Positions 26,498 to 35,718 of a DNA stretch of 64,000 nucleotides are shown here, one piece after another. The notes under the pieces were generated by a model. That model did not search any database and was not told the DNA's origin. It saw only the letters and a list, made by a program, of their open reading frames with translations. Every line of letters starts with the position of its first letter. The stretch's first letter is position 1. Source of the DNA: an uncultured Clostridia bacterium (GTDB lineage: Bacteria > Bacillota > Clostridia > TANB77 > CAG-508); the NCBI GenBank assembly GCA_944392605.1, contig CALXXE010000004.1:62001-126000 (forward strand), written 5' to 3'. The position numbers were made by a program, and so were the translations under genes.

Positions 26498-27163
26498 TTA
26501 ATTTCTTCTTTTACCAAATATAGAAAGAATACGTAAGAAAATGTTTATGAAGTCTAAATATAATTGCATAGCACAGTATACATATATTTTTTCTTGGTTA
26601 ATATCAGGAACGTTTTGCAATGCTTTAATCTTATTAATATCATAGATAGTAATTCCGCAAAATAATGCTAAAATAAGCCAATCAATAATTAAATCAAGCA
26701 TAGAACTTTTTATTATAAATAAATTGATAATGCTTAAAACTAATCCAGCAATTAAGAATACTGTTATATAAGGACTCCAAGAACTTAAATCTTTATTTGT
26801 TTTATATCCTATTATTCCAAGTACTGCAAAAATTACAGCTGAAATTACAAATAAATAAATAATAGAAGAAAGTTCAAATACTGCAAATACTGTAGCAAGT
26901 GTAACACCATTTATCATTGCGTATACAAAGTAGAGGATACCAACAACAGTTGCAGAAAGTTTTCTAAATAGTAAGCTAAAAAGTAAAACTGCAACAAGTT
27001 CTATAATTAATAAAATATTAAAATATCCTTCTAAAATAATATTAAAAAGTAATCCAGAAGCATATGTATAATATGCAATAATTGCAGAACCAAGAAGACC
27101 TAAAAACATCCAAAAGAAAGTTTTACCAAATAACTTGTTTTGGGTACTTATTTCATTCTCCAT
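26498..27163 (-). CDS. Bax inhibitor-1 / YccA family membrane protein
   Basis: 221 residues with seven hydrophobic segments and the BI-1 pattern: GKTFFWMFLGLLGSA at the start, VYAMINGVTLATVF in the third/fourth helix region, ALFCGITIYDINKIKAL and the C-terminal YCAMQLYLDFINIFLRILSIFGKRRN, which is diagnostic. BI-1 proteins act as pH-gated calcium leak channels or FtsH regulators. Binding site AAGGAGAT on the minus strand before the start at 27163. Convergent with the small gene upstream. Confidence 0.9.
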   Translation of the reverse strand: MENEISTQNKLFGKTFFWMFLGLLGSAIIAYYTYASGLLFNIILEGYFNILLIIELVAVLLFSLLFRKLSATVVGILYFVYAMINGVTLATVFAVFELSSIIYLFVISAVIFAVLGIIGYKTNKDLSSWSPYITVFLIAGLVLSIINLFIIKSSMLDLIIDWLILALFCGITIYDINKIKALQNVPDINQEKIYVYCAMQLYLDFINIFLRILSIFGKRRN

Positions 27164-27316
27164 ATTAATCTCCTTTCAAAATTATATATTAAATTAATTA
27201 TATAAATAAAGATATAAAAAAGCAACAAAAAATAGAACAAATTTCTTGTAAAAAATTGACATGAATAAAAAAATACTTTATTATATAAATATATAGTATA
27301 AAAGGAGGTATTTTTT

Positions 27317-27601
27317 ATGGATGAAAATGAAGTAAAACAAGAAGAAAATGTTAGTACAAATACAACGTCATCACAAGAAGAGAAAAAACTAAATATATGT
27401 GGTTTACTTAGTTTTATCTTTTCATTAGTAGGTCTTTTAATATTAGGTTTACCACTAGGAATAGCCGCTGTGGTATTAGGAATAGTTGGAATAGTAAAAT
27501 TTAATCCTGATACACAAAAATGCAAATGGATGGCAATCACAGGTACAGCTGTTGGAGCTGTGGATGTAGTATTTGTATTATTATTTACATCAATGCTTTA
27601 A
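27317..27601 (+). CDS. DUF4190-type small membrane protein
   Basis: 94 residues: acidic tail (MDENEVKQEENVSTN...), then two membrane segments rich in Gly/Leu/Val (LLSFIFSLVGLLILGLPLGIAAVVLGIVGI and MAITGTAVGAVDVVFVLLFTSML). The G-I-(V/A)-x-F-x-P..-C-K-W-M-A-I-x-G pattern matches DUF4190. Strong site AAAGGAGG. Divergent from the BI-1 gene. Function unknown. Confidence 0.8.
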   Translation: MDENEVKQEENVSTNTTSSQEEKKLNICGLLSFIFSLVGLLILGLPLGIAAVVLGIVGIVKFNPDTQKCKWMAITGTAVGAVDVVFVLLFTSML

Positions 27602-27622
27602 TATGAATTTTAAATAGATTTT

Positions 27623-27660
27623 GGAATATAACATTTATAGTTATATTCCTTTTTCTTTTC
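27623..27660 (+). terminator. Terminator after the DUF4190 gene
   Basis: GGAATATAAC/GTTATATTCC hairpin followed by TTTTTCTTTTC. Confidence 0.82.
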
Positions 27661-27743
27661 TTGAAAAAAAATATTACAAATGATAGAATATCAAAAATAG
27701 ATGCAAAATGAAAGATAATGTGAAAATAGGATAGGAGAAAAGA

Positions 27744-30700
27744 ATGGATTGGACAGATGAACAAAAACAAGCTATAAATGAAAAAGGCTCTAATATATTA
27801 GTTGCAGCAGCTGCAGGTAGTGGAAAAACAGCTGTATTAGTAGAAAGAATAATAAAGAAGGTAGTAGAAGAAGGGATTGATATAGATAAGTTATTAGTAG
27901 TTACTTTTACTAACGCTGCTGCATCAGAAATGAGAGAAAGAGTATTAGATGCAATATATAAAAAGTTAGATGAAGATCCTAATAATGAAAAGCTATTAAG
28001 ACAAATAACTTTATTAAATAAAGCAAGTATATGCACAATAGACTCTTTTTGTTTAGAAGTTGTTAGGAATAATTTTTATGAGTTAGAAAACGTAGCACCT
28101 AATTTCAGGATAGCAGATACAACAGAAATAGAGTTATTAAAGCAAGAAGTAATAGAAGATATCTTTGAAAAAAAATATGAGGAAGAAGATAAAGATTTTT
28201 CAAAATTAATTCATACATATACAAGCTATAGAGATGATACACCACTAAAAGATTTAATATTAAAAATCTATGGTTATATTCAAAGCAATCCTTTCCCAGA
28301 GAAGTGGCTTTCTGAAAAAGTAGAAATGTTTAATAGAGAGAATAATTTAGATGATGATTTTTCTACAACACCTTGGGGCAAGGTTCTATTAAAAGAAATA
28401 GATGATGAGTTAATAGATGGAATATCTTTTTTGGAAAGTGCGGCTAAGACACTTGAGGTTAATCCTGATTTAGAAAAGTTTTTCCAAACAATCAGAAATG
28501 ATATAGATATGTTGAATAATTTAAAAAACAATTTAGATAATTGGGACAAAGCATATGAAATAAATACTAACTTAAAGTTTGTAACATGGCCAAGAAATAA
28601 AGTTGATTCTTTAGAAAAAGATGAAGCTAAAAGTATAAGAGATTCAGTAAAGGAAAATTTAAAAGTGTTAAATAATATCTTAGTTTGTGATTCTAAAACA
28701 GCAAATCAAGATATTTTCGATATGTATTCTATTTTAGTAAAATTAAAAGATATAATATTAGAATTTGGGGAAGAATTCTCAAAAAGAAAAAGAGAAAAAA
28801 ATATTGTAGATTTTCAAGATGTAGAACATTTTGCTTTAAAAATATTAATAAAAGAAGAAAACGGAGAAGTTGTTCCATCTGATATTGCAAAAAAATACCA
28901 AGAAAAATATCAGGAGATTGCAATTGATGAATACCAAGATAGTAACTTAGTACAAGAATATATACTAAATTCAGTATCTAAGGGAAATAATATTTTTATG
29001 GTAGGAGATGTAAAGCAAAGTATCTATAAATTCCGTCAAGCAATGCCAGAACTTTTTATAGGTAAATATAAAACTTATAAAAATAAAGTCGATAAAACAA
29101 CCGATGATGACTTAAAGATACAGTTATTTAAGAATTTTAGAAGTAGAGAAAATGTCTTATATTTTACTAATTTAATATTTCAAGATATTATGAGTGATAA
29201 CTTAGGTGATATAGAATATAATGAGGATGAATATTTAAATTTAGGAGCAGATTATCCGGAAGAAAAGCAAAACTTAAAAACGGAGATAGATATAATTGAT
29301 TTATCAGATGAGGACATAGAATTAGAGTTTGAAAAAGATGATGAAGAAAAAATAGAGGATGAGGATAGAATAGAAAATGTGGAATTAGAGGCAAGATTTG
29401 TTGCAAATAAAATAAAAGAATTAGTAGATGACAAATTTAAGGTATGGGATAGGAAAGAAGAAAAATATAGAGACGTTAAATATAAAGATATAGTAATATT
29501 ACTTAGATCTACTTCTAGTCCAGCACCTGTATATGAGCAAGAACTTCTAAATTTAGAAATACCAGTATTTTCTGATAGTTCACAAGAATATTTAGACTCA
29601 ATTGAAATACAAACAATAATGTCTTTGTTAAAGGTAATAGATAATCCAATGCAAGATATTCCGCTAGTGTGTGTACTAAGATCATATATAGGAAAGTTCA
29701 CAGATAATGAATTAGTGAAAATACGTTTAACAGATTCTTATGATAATTTCTATACATGTATGCAAAAAGCAATTATAGATGTGGATAGTAATCTGAAAGA
29801 AAAAATTCAACACTTCTTTGATAAGTTAGATAAATGGAGAAAAGAAAAAGAATATTTAGCATTAGATGAACTTATTTGGAAAATATATTCAGATACTGGA
29901 TATTATAATTATGTTGGGCTTATGCCAAATGGAGATTTAAGGCAGGCAAATCTAAAGATGTTATTCCAAAAAGCAAAAGACTATGAAAGTAGCAATTTTA
30001 AAGGATTATATAATTTTATAAACTTTATTGATAAGTTGAAAATATCAAGTGGAGATATGGGTTCAGCAAAATTAATTGGTGAAAATGATGATGTTGTAAG
30101 AATAATGAGTATTCATAAAAGTAAAGGATTAGAATTTCCTGTTGTATTTTTATCAAGTACAGGAAAACAATTTAATCTAAATGATTTAAAGGAAGACGTC
30201 TTACTTCACCAAGAAATGGGGATAGGTGCAAAATATATAGATTATGATAAACAAGTAAAATATGATACTTTAAGTAAGTTAGCAATAAAAAATAAAATTT
30301 TATTAGAAACACTTTCTGAGGAAATGAGAATATTATATGTTGCTTTAACTAGAGCAAAAGAAAAATTATTTATAACAGGTGTGACAAGAGATTTTAAGAA
30401 AGACTTAGAAAAGATAGATTCTAACATAGAACGATATCCAAAGGAAAACGATAAGATTAATCCTATTTTAGTTAAAAAATGCAAGAAATATTTAGATTGG
30501 ATTTTGCTTGTTTACCAATATGAAAAAAAACTATGTAGTAATGAAGTAGCATTAAATACTTATAAAAAGAAAACTTTACTAAAAACATTAAAGAAAGTAG
30601 ATAACGAAGAAATAGATGTTTTAGAAGAGTTAGAAAGTAGAAAAATAAACGAAGAAGAGTTAAATGAAATAAGTAGTATATTAAATTATGAATATCCAAA

Positions 30701-31349
30701 TATGTTAGATACGACAATACCAACCAAGACAGCGGTTACAACGTTAAAACAATTAGAAGATGGGAAAAAAATATTAGTAGAAAAAGAAATAAGTCTTCCA
30801 AAACCAAAGTTCTTAAAAAATGGAGGAGAGGAAAAGATAACAGCAGCTATGAAAGGGACTTTAGTACATTTATGCTTACAAAAATTAGATGTAAAAGTAG
30901 AATATGATATAGAAAAGGTAAATAATTTAGTAGAGGGATTAGAAGCAAAGAAGATTATAACAACTAAAGAAAAAGAGGCTATTAACCTAAATAAGATTTT
31001 AGAATTTACAAAATCAAATATTTGGAATGAATTAAAAACAGCAAAAGAAATAGAAAGAGAAAAACCATTTTATATAAATGTACCTGCAAAAGAAATTTAC
31101 AGAAAAGAAACTAATGAAAATATACTTGTTCAGGGGATTATTGACCTTTATTACATTGATAAAGATGACAATTTAAATCTTGTAGACTATAAAACAGATT
31201 ATGTTGAAGTGGGCAATGAACAAGAATTAGTAAAAAAATATAAAAAACAATTAGAGTTATATAGAGAAGCTTTAGAAAAATCTTATAAGAAACAAGTTAA
31301 AAATACATATATCTATTCAGTATATTTAAATAAGGTGATAAAAACATAA
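27744..31349 (+). CDS. addA: AddA, helicase-nuclease subunit of the AddAB recombination complex
   Basis: 1201 residues. UvrD-like helicase with Walker A AAAGSGKTAVLVERI (~22-36), motif Ia TFTNAAASEMRERV, motif II DEYQDSN (~395), motif III MVGDVKQSIYKFRQA, motif V VRIMSIHKSKGLEFPVVFL, motif VI LYVALTRAKEKL; then a C-terminal PD-(D/E)XK nuclease (GIIDLYYIDKDDNLNLVDYKTDY). AddAB processes double-strand breaks for recombination. The usual partner addB is not adjacent: upstream is the DUF4190 gene and downstream a convergent small gene. AddB must lie elsewhere or be replaced. Confidence 0.95.
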   Translation: MDWTDEQKQAINEKGSNILVAAAAGSGKTAVLVERIIKKVVEEGIDIDKLLVVTFTNAAASEMRERVLDAIYKKLDEDPNNEKLLRQITLLNKASICTIDSFCLEVVRNNFYELENVAPNFRIADTTEIELLKQEVIEDIFEKKYEEEDKDFSKLIHTYTSYRDDTPLKDLILKIYGYIQSNPFPEKWLSEKVEMFNRENNLDDDFSTTPWGKVLLKEIDDELIDGISFLESAAKTLEVNPDLEKFFQTIRNDIDMLNNLKNNLDNWDKAYEINTNLKFVTWPRNKVDSLEKDEAKSIRDSVKENLKVLNNILVCDSKTANQDIFDMYSILVKLKDIILEFGEEFSKRKREKNIVDFQDVEHFALKILIKEENGEVVPSDIAKKYQEKYQEIAIDEYQDSNLVQEYILNSVSKGNNIFMVGDVKQSIYKFRQAMPELFIGKYKTYKNKVDKTTDDDLKIQLFKNFRSRENVLYFTNLIFQDIMSDNLGDIEYNEDEYLNLGADYPEEKQNLKTEIDIIDLSDEDIELEFEKDDEEKIEDEDRIENVELEARFVANKIKELVDDKFKVWDRKEEKYRDVKYKDIVILLRSTSSPAPVYEQELLNLEIPVFSDSSQEYLDSIEIQTIMSLLKVIDNPMQDIPLVCVLRSYIGKFTDNELVKIRLTDSYDNFYTCMQKAIIDVDSNLKEKIQHFFDKLDKWRKEKEYLALDELIWKIYSDTGYYNYVGLMPNGDLRQANLKMLFQKAKDYESSNFKGLYNFINFIDKLKISSGDMGSAKLIGENDDVVRIMSIHKSKGLEFPVVFLSSTGKQFNLNDLKEDVLLHQEMGIGAKYIDYDKQVKYDTLSKLAIKNKILLETLSEEMRILYVALTRAKEKLFITGVTRDFKKDLEKIDSNIERYPKENDKINPILVKKCKKYLDWILLVYQYEKKLCSNEVALNTYKKKTLLKTLKKVDNEEIDVLEELESRKINEEELNEISSILNYEYPNMLDTTIPTKTAVTTLKQLEDGKKILVEKEISLPKPKFLKNGGEEKITAAMKGTLVHLCLQKLDVKVEYDIEKVNNLVEGLEAKKIITTKEKEAINLNKILEFTKSNIWNELKTAKEIEREKPFYINVPAKEIYRKETNENILVQGIIDLYYIDKDDNLNLVDYKTDYVEVGNEQELVKKYKKQLELYREALEKSYKKQVKNTYIYSVYLNKVIKT

Positions 31350-31354
31350 AAGGC

Positions 31355-31381
31355 CCACAGCATCCTAGAAGGTGCTGTGGG
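31355..31381. terminator. Hairpin between addA and the convergent membrane gene
   Basis: CCCACAGCA/TGCTGTGGG stem with TCCTAGAAGG loop. On the minus strand it is followed by CCTTTTATGTTTTT, so it serves mainly as terminator for the gene at 31396. Confidence 0.75.
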
Positions 31382-31395
31382 ATGAACGACTAGTA

Positions 31396-31668
31396 TCAAA
31401 CAACTCCTGCACAAAAGAAGAAGAGAGATATAATTATCTCCAAGGCAAAGAACAAAATCATGTTTCTAGATGTTTTTACTATTATTCCTATCCCAAGGCC
31501 GAGTGCGGAGCTGACCGTTGAAAGACCAAAGAGAAAAACTTGTGCAATCTTTGTTTTGTAACCAATAAAAAGGCTCCAAATCAGGTAGATAACGATACAG
31601 CACAAAGACACCAACATGCAAGTTTGGATACAATCCTTATTACTGACGTTAAACTTCTTGTCGTTCAT
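31396..31668 (-). CDS. Small two- to three-helix membrane protein, paralog A
   Basis: 90 residues: polar Cys-containing start (MNDKKFNVSNKDCIQTC), then hydrophobic segments MLVSLCCIVIYLIWSLFIGY, VFLFGLSTVSSALGLGIGIIV and MILFFALEIIISLFFFCAG. Binding site AGGAG on the minus strand. The next gene on the same strand has the same length, architecture and promoter region and looks like a paralog. Codon usage is GC-richer than in that paralog. Function unknown. Confidence 0.7.
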   Translation of the reverse strand: MNDKKFNVSNKDCIQTCMLVSLCCIVIYLIWSLFIGYKTKIAQVFLFGLSTVSSALGLGIGIIVKTSRNMILFFALEIIISLFFFCAGVV

Positions 31669-31732
31669 TTTATTCTCCTAACTAATAAATAGCTAATGGA
31701 TACATGCAAAGGTTTGTCGCCTATACAAATTA

Positions 31733-31761
31733 ATTATAACATGAACTAACATAATTTTCAA
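31733..31761 (-). promoter_or_regulatory. Minus-strand promoter of membrane gene A
   Basis: TTGAAA (31756-31761), 17-base spacer, TATAAT (31733-31738), reading leftward. A closely similar region precedes gene B (TATAAT 32168-32173); both transcripts then contain a leader starting with CTTTGCA. Confidence 0.65.
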
Positions 31762-31778
31762 ACTGAAATAGAATATAA

Positions 31779-31813
31779 AACTGCGGAGCTATGAAGCAAT
31801 CCGCAGTTTTTAT
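31779..31813. terminator. Bidirectional hairpin after membrane gene B
   Basis: AAAACTGCGGA/TCCGCAGTTTT stem with T-runs on both sides; terminates the minus-strand gene ending at 31829. Confidence 0.75.
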
Positions 31814-31828
31814 AATGCATTACTGATG

Positions 31829-32104
31829 TTAAGAAGAAAAATAGAGACCTAAAGTAGCAAATAAGCAAATGCTAGAAATAGCTACTAATATAACATATAA
31901 AACTATTTTTGCTCTTCTGTTAGCAATAGCTAGACATAAACCTATTCCAATACATGAAAAAATAATAGATACTAAGTAAAGTAGAGCACTTAATAACAAT
32001 ATAAAATTGATATTGATTGGAATAAGAATAGTGGATATAATAGCGCATATATCAGCGATGCAGTTGTAATTACCTTCGTAAGCATTAAGTTTCCTTCTGT
32101 TCAT
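31829..32104 (-). CDS. Small membrane protein, paralog B
   Basis: 91 residues: polar start (MNRRKLNAYEGNYNC), then hydrophobic segments IADICAIISTILIPI, FILLLSALLYLVSIIFSCIGIGLCLAI and IVLYVILVAISSICLFATLGLYF. Same length and plan as the gene at 31396; the middle segment (IG(L/I)G-like IIFSCIGIGLCLAI versus SALGLGIGIIV) aligns. Binding site GAGGAG. Typical AT-rich codons. Function unknown. Confidence 0.7.
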   Translation of the reverse strand: MNRRKLNAYEGNYNCIADICAIISTILIPININFILLLSALLYLVSIIFSCIGIGLCLAIANRRAKIVLYVILVAISSICLFATLGLYFSS

Positions 32105-32167
32105 TTTTTCTCCTCACTAATAAGTGAACTGATAAATTATTGCAAAGGTGTTTCTCTGTACATTTCT

Positions 32168-32196
32168 ATTATAATACAAATCAACATAATTCAAAA
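32168..32196 (-). promoter_or_regulatory. Minus-strand promoter of membrane gene B
   Basis: -10 TATAAT (32168-32173), -35-like TTTTGA (32191-32196), 17 bases apart, reading leftward; sequence from here to the gene resembles the region in front of gene A. Confidence 0.55.
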
Positions 32197-32265
32197 TAAT
32201 TAGTTGAAAAACAACCTAAAATTTGGTATAATATATATATTAAGTTAAAAAGAGAGGAAAAAAAT

Positions 32266-32736
32266 ATGGCAAGATTAAAAACTTTTTTAATATATGCATT
32301 AATAATTGTAGGTTTTTTTATATTTTCAGAGTTTATCATTGATGTTGGAATAAATTCTTCGTACAGAGATATAATAAGAAAGGATAGTACATCACAAGTT
32401 GAGATATCAGAGGCACAGGCAACTTTAGTAAATGGAAAAATTAGAGGAACTATAAATGATTATGGTGATGATAATTTAACAGGGAAATATGTGGAAATAG
32501 ATTTATATTCTTCAAGAGACAATATGATAGGAAAAAGATACATAGAAATAGAAACAACAGACGCAAACCAAACTCAAGATTTTCATATATATTTTGAGGC
32601 GGAAGATGTAAAATCCTATTCAGTGGCAATAGTTAATGAAAGAGAAGGCGGAGAACTTGAAATTATACCAGAGGAATGGACAAGACCAGAAATAATTGTA
32701 GCGACAATGTTTACATTATTAATCTTTTGGGGTTAA
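32266..32736 (+). CDS. Membrane-anchored protein of unknown function
   Basis: 156 residues: N-terminal membrane helix (FLIYALIIVGFFIFSEFII, ~6-24), an extracytoplasmic beta-rich domain (TLVNGKIRGTINDYGDDN, YVEIDLYSSRDNMIGKRYIE) and a second, short hydrophobic end (IIVATMFTLLIFWG) that stops abruptly. The central part resembles a FxLYD-like sandwich, an impression only. Binding site AGAGGAAAA before ATG 32266. Divergent from membrane gene B. No family assigned. Confidence 0.7.
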   Translation: MARLKTFLIYALIIVGFFIFSEFIIDVGINSSYRDIIRKDSTSQVEISEAQATLVNGKIRGTINDYGDDNLTGKYVEIDLYSSRDNMIGKRYIEIETTDANQTQDFHIYFEAEDVKSYSVAIVNEREGGELEIIPEEWTRPEIIVATMFTLLIFWG

Positions 32737-32844
32737 ATTTAGGAGAATAAATTAAAATTTTATTAAAATGGTTGTAAAAGTGTAAGAAAATTGATATACT
32801 TATGTGGAAATATAAGTATATCTTTTTTTAAGGAGGAAATGAAT

Positions 32845-33276
32845 ATGAGTGAAGAAAATAAAGAAGAGAAAAAAGAAGAGATAGTAGAACTAGATGAGGA
32901 AATAAAAACAGAAAACGACGGGATAAAAATATCAGATGATGTAGTTGCTGTAATAGCAGGAGTTGCAGTCTCAGAAGTTCCAGGCGTTTCAGGAATGGCT
33001 GGAGGATTTGCAGGAGGAATATCAGAAGTATTTAGTGGAAAGAAAAATCTAGCTAAAGGAATAAAAGCAGAAATAAATGAGGGAAAAGCAAAAATAGATG
33101 TAAATATCATAGTAGAATATGGTTCTAGAATACCTGATGTAGCATTTGAGATTCAAAATAGAGTAAAAAAAGCTGTAGAAGGTATGACAGGATTAAAAGT
33201 AGAAGAAGTAAATGTTCATGTGCAAGGTGTTAATACAGACACAGCTGAAACTCAAAAATCAGATGAAGAAGAATAA
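32845..33276 (+). CDS. Asp23/Gls24 family envelope stress protein
   Basis: ATG 32845 chosen because AAGGAGG lies nine bases before it; ATG 32839 is too close. 143 residues: acidic N-terminus, then the Asp23 domain (ISDDVVAVIAGVAVSEVPGVSGM, IDVNIIVEYGSRIPDVAFEIQNRVKKAVEGMTGL, EVNVHVQGV). The insertion SGKKNLAKGI is usual. Asp23 proteins form a membrane-tethered network, anchored by AmaP, which is the next gene. First gene of an Asp23-amaP-DUF2273 set. Confidence 0.93.
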   Translation: MSEENKEEKKEEIVELDEEIKTENDGIKISDDVVAVIAGVAVSEVPGVSGMAGGFAGGISEVFSGKKNLAKGIKAEINEGKAKIDVNIIVEYGSRIPDVAFEIQNRVKKAVEGMTGLKVEEVNVHVQGVNTDTAETQKSDEEE

Positions 33277-33304
33277 AATATAATAATAAAGGAGAATAAG
33301 GAAA

Positions 33305-33856
33305 ATGAAAACTTTAGAAAAAATTACACTAATTATATATTCTAATATAATGTTAATATTATCAATAGTATTATGTTTATTAATATTTGGATGGCTAGAT
33401 ATGGATTTAGTTGGAAATATGGTTTATAGACTTATAGTAGGAGAAACATCAAGTAAAATATTACTTGGACTAGGAATAATATTTATCTTACTTTCTATTA
33501 AATGTATATTCTTTGATTCAACATCAAAAGAACAAATAAAAGAAAGACAAGGAGTTTTACTAGAAAACGAAAGTGGAAAACTTATGATTTCTAAAGAGAC
33601 AATAGAGAATTTAGTTAATTCAGTGGCACTAAATTTTCAAAGTGCAGAAGATGTTACAACAAGAGTTGAATTAGATAGAGAAAATAATGTAAATGTGTAT
33701 GTAAATTTAGTAATAAGTTCAGATGCAATTATTAAAGATTTATCAGTAAATCTTCAAACAAAGATAAAAGAAAAAATAAAGAGAGCAACTGATTTAGAGG
33801 TAAAAGAAGTAAATATTACTGTTAAAAAAGTTGCAGCAAAGGAGCAACAAGCTTAA
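33305..33856 (+). CDS. amaP: AmaP, membrane anchor for Asp23
   Basis: 183 residues: two membrane helices (LIIYSNIMLILSIVLCLLIFGWL and ILLGLGIIFILLSIKCIFF) and a C-terminal Asp23-like cytoplasmic domain (LMISKETIENLVNSVALNF, VNVYVNLVISSDAIIKDLS, LEVKEVNITVKKV). The arrangement matches alkaline shock response membrane anchor protein. 28 bp after the Asp23 gene, 21 bp before the DUF2273 gene. Confidence 0.9.
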   Translation: MKTLEKITLIIYSNIMLILSIVLCLLIFGWLDMDLVGNMVYRLIVGETSSKILLGLGIIFILLSIKCIFFDSTSKEQIKERQGVLLENESGKLMISKETIENLVNSVALNFQSAEDVTTRVELDRENNVNVYVNLVISSDAIIKDLSVNLQTKIKEKIKRATDLEVKEVNITVKKVAAKEQQA

Positions 33857-33877
33857 AAACACGAAAGGAATGATAAT

Positions 33878-34081
33878 ATGAATGGAGTTAAAGACTTTTG
33901 GGAGCATTATAAGGGGGCAATTATTGGTATAGTTATTGCAATACTAATATTAATAACAAGATTACAGGACCTAATATTAGCAATAGTTGTAATTATACTT
34001 GGAGCTATTATTGGAAATTATGTACAACAAAATAAGGAAGACGTAAAAACAAAATTAAAGAACTTTATTGATAAGATGTAG
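33878..34081 (+). CDS. DUF2273 small membrane protein
   Basis: 67 residues: [43 protein letters not shown], two closely spaced helices with the conserved Gly pattern of DUF2273, and a short charged tail. Constant companion of Asp23/amaP; exact role unknown. 13 bp separate its stop from the nusB start. Confidence 0.88.
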   Translation: MNGVKDFWEHYKGAIIGIVIAILILITRLQDLILAIVVIILGAIIGNYVQQNKEDVKTKLKNFIDKM

Positions 34082-34094
34082 GAAGGAATTGAAA

Positions 34095-34496
34095 ATGAAT
34101 CGCTCAGAAATAAGAGAACAGACTTTTAAATTAATGTATAGTTTAGAAATACAAAGAGATGAAAATCTTGAAGAACAAGTAGAACTTTATTTAGAAAGTA
34201 ATAACATAACAGACAAAAATGCAATAGATTATATAAAAGATGTAATATTTGGAATTGAAAAAAATAAAGAAGAGATTTTAGAAGAAATAGAAAAATACTT
34301 AAAATCAGATTGGAAAATTGATCGTATTTCTAAAATAGACTTAACAATATTAAAATTAGCTATATATGAGATAAAATATAAAGAATTACCGTTTAAGGTG
34401 GCAATAAATGAAGCAGTAGAACTAGCAAAAAAATACGGAGAAGACAGCTCTAAAAAGTTTGTTAATGGAATATTAGCAAATGTAGTAAAAGAATAG
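34095..34496 (+). CDS. nusB: Transcription antitermination factor NusB
   Basis: ATG 34095 behind AGGAAGG. 133 residues, all-helical NusB fold: [20 protein letters not shown] at the start, [21 protein letters not shown] and [30 protein letters not shown]. With NusE it binds boxA RNA in rRNA transcription. The chain Asp23-amaP-DUF2273-nusB-xseA-xseB is the usual clostridial order. Confidence 0.95.
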   Translation: MNRSEIREQTFKLMYSLEIQRDENLEEQVELYLESNNITDKNAIDYIKDVIFGIEKNKEEILEEIEKYLKSDWKIDRISKIDLTILKLAIYEIKYKELPFKVAINEAVELAKKYGEDSSKKFVNGILANVVKE

Positions 34497-34511
34497 AAAA
34501 GGATGAATATT

Positions 34512-35705
34512 ATGAGATATAGTGACATGGCAGTTACTGTTTCTGACTTAAACAGATACATAAAAGATAAAATAGCAAATGATGAGAACTTAAGCCAAGT
34601 TTTAGTTAAAGGAGAAATATCAAATTTTAAGAACCATTATACAGGACATATGTATTTCACATTAAAAGATGAGAATTCTTTGATTAAGTGTGTATGTTTT
34701 AAAACATATGCTGAGAAACTAACTTTCATGCCAAAAGATGGTATGAAAGTTATAGTTTTGGGAAGTGTTTCTGTTTATGAAAGAGACGGTATATATCAGA
34801 TATATGTAAAAATAATGGAAGAAGATGGCTTGGGTGATTTATATACTAAATATAAAGAATTAAAAGAAAAATTAGAAAAAGAAGGATTATTTGATGAAAC
34901 ACATAAACAAAAAATTCCTCTTATGCCAAAAGTGATTGGAGTTTTAACTTCACAAACAGGTTCTGTAATAAGAGATATTATAAATGTTTCAACAAGAAGA
35001 AATCCAAATGTTTATATAAGATTACTTCCAGTACCTGTACAAGGAGAAGGGGCAGAAGAAAAGATAGCAGCCGGAATCGAATTTATGAACGAGAATAATT
35101 TAGCAGACGTTTTGATTTTAGCACGTGGTGGAGGCTCATTGGAAGATTTATGGCCTTTTAATGAAGAAATTGTTGCAAGAGCTATATATGATTCAAAAAT
35201 ACCAATAATATCAGCAGTAGGACATGAGACAGATTTTTCAATATCAGACTTTGTAGCAGATTTAAGAGCACCAACACCGTCAGCAGCAGCAGAACTTGCA
35301 GTTCCTGATGTGTATGAGATTAAGAAAAAAATAGAAAGTTACCAAGATAGGTTAAGAATGGCTTTGATAAAAAAAGTTGAAGTTATGAGGCTTAGATATG
35401 ATAAATGCATCGCAAGTTCAGCATTTAGAGAACCATTAAGAAAAGTTAATGATAATTATTTATTAATAGATAATTTCTTAAAAAGATTAGAAGCATCTAT
35501 AAAAATAAAACAAGAAAAAGAAAAAAATAAATATGTAGAATTAGTATCTAAATTAGATGCTTTGAGCCCATTAAAAACATTATCTAGAGGGTATTCAATA
35601 ACAGAAAAAGATGGAAAAATTGTAAAGAGTAAAGAAGAATTAAAAAAAGGTGATAAAATAGATTTAAGATTTACAGATGGAAAAAAACAAGCTGTAATTA
35701 ATTAA
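34512..35705 (+). CDS. xseA: Exodeoxyribonuclease VII large subunit
   Basis: ATG 34512 is favoured over ATG 34503 because AAAAGG lies nine bases ahead. 397 residues: OB fold (VTVSDLNRYIKDKIAND, VLVKGEISNFKNHYTGHMYF), catalytic core (VIGVLTSQTGSVIRDIIN, LILARGGGSLEDLWPFNEE, ISAVGHETDFSISDFVADLRAPTPSAAAEL) and a shortened coiled-coil. Forms a large complex with XseB and degrades single-stranded DNA. Confidence 0.96.
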   Translation: MRYSDMAVTVSDLNRYIKDKIANDENLSQVLVKGEISNFKNHYTGHMYFTLKDENSLIKCVCFKTYAEKLTFMPKDGMKVIVLGSVSVYERDGIYQIYVKIMEEDGLGDLYTKYKELKEKLEKEGLFDETHKQKIPLMPKVIGVLTSQTGSVIRDIINVSTRRNPNVYIRLLPVPVQGEGAEEKIAAGIEFMNENNLADVLILARGGGSLEDLWPFNEEIVARAIYDSKIPIISAVGHETDFSISDFVADLRAPTPSAAAELAVPDVYEIKKKIESYQDRLRMALIKKVEVMRLRYDKCIASSAFREPLRKVNDNYLLIDNFLKRLEASIKIKQEKEKNKYVELVSKLDALSPLKTLSRGYSITEKDGKIVKSKEELKKGDKIDLRFTDGKKQAVIN

Positions 35706-35718
35706 AGGAGAAAATATT

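Noticed and set aside
31349..31381. Small RNA gene at the hairpin after addA
   Set aside because: Best explained as the terminator of the minus-strand membrane gene; no promoter found for a separate RNA.
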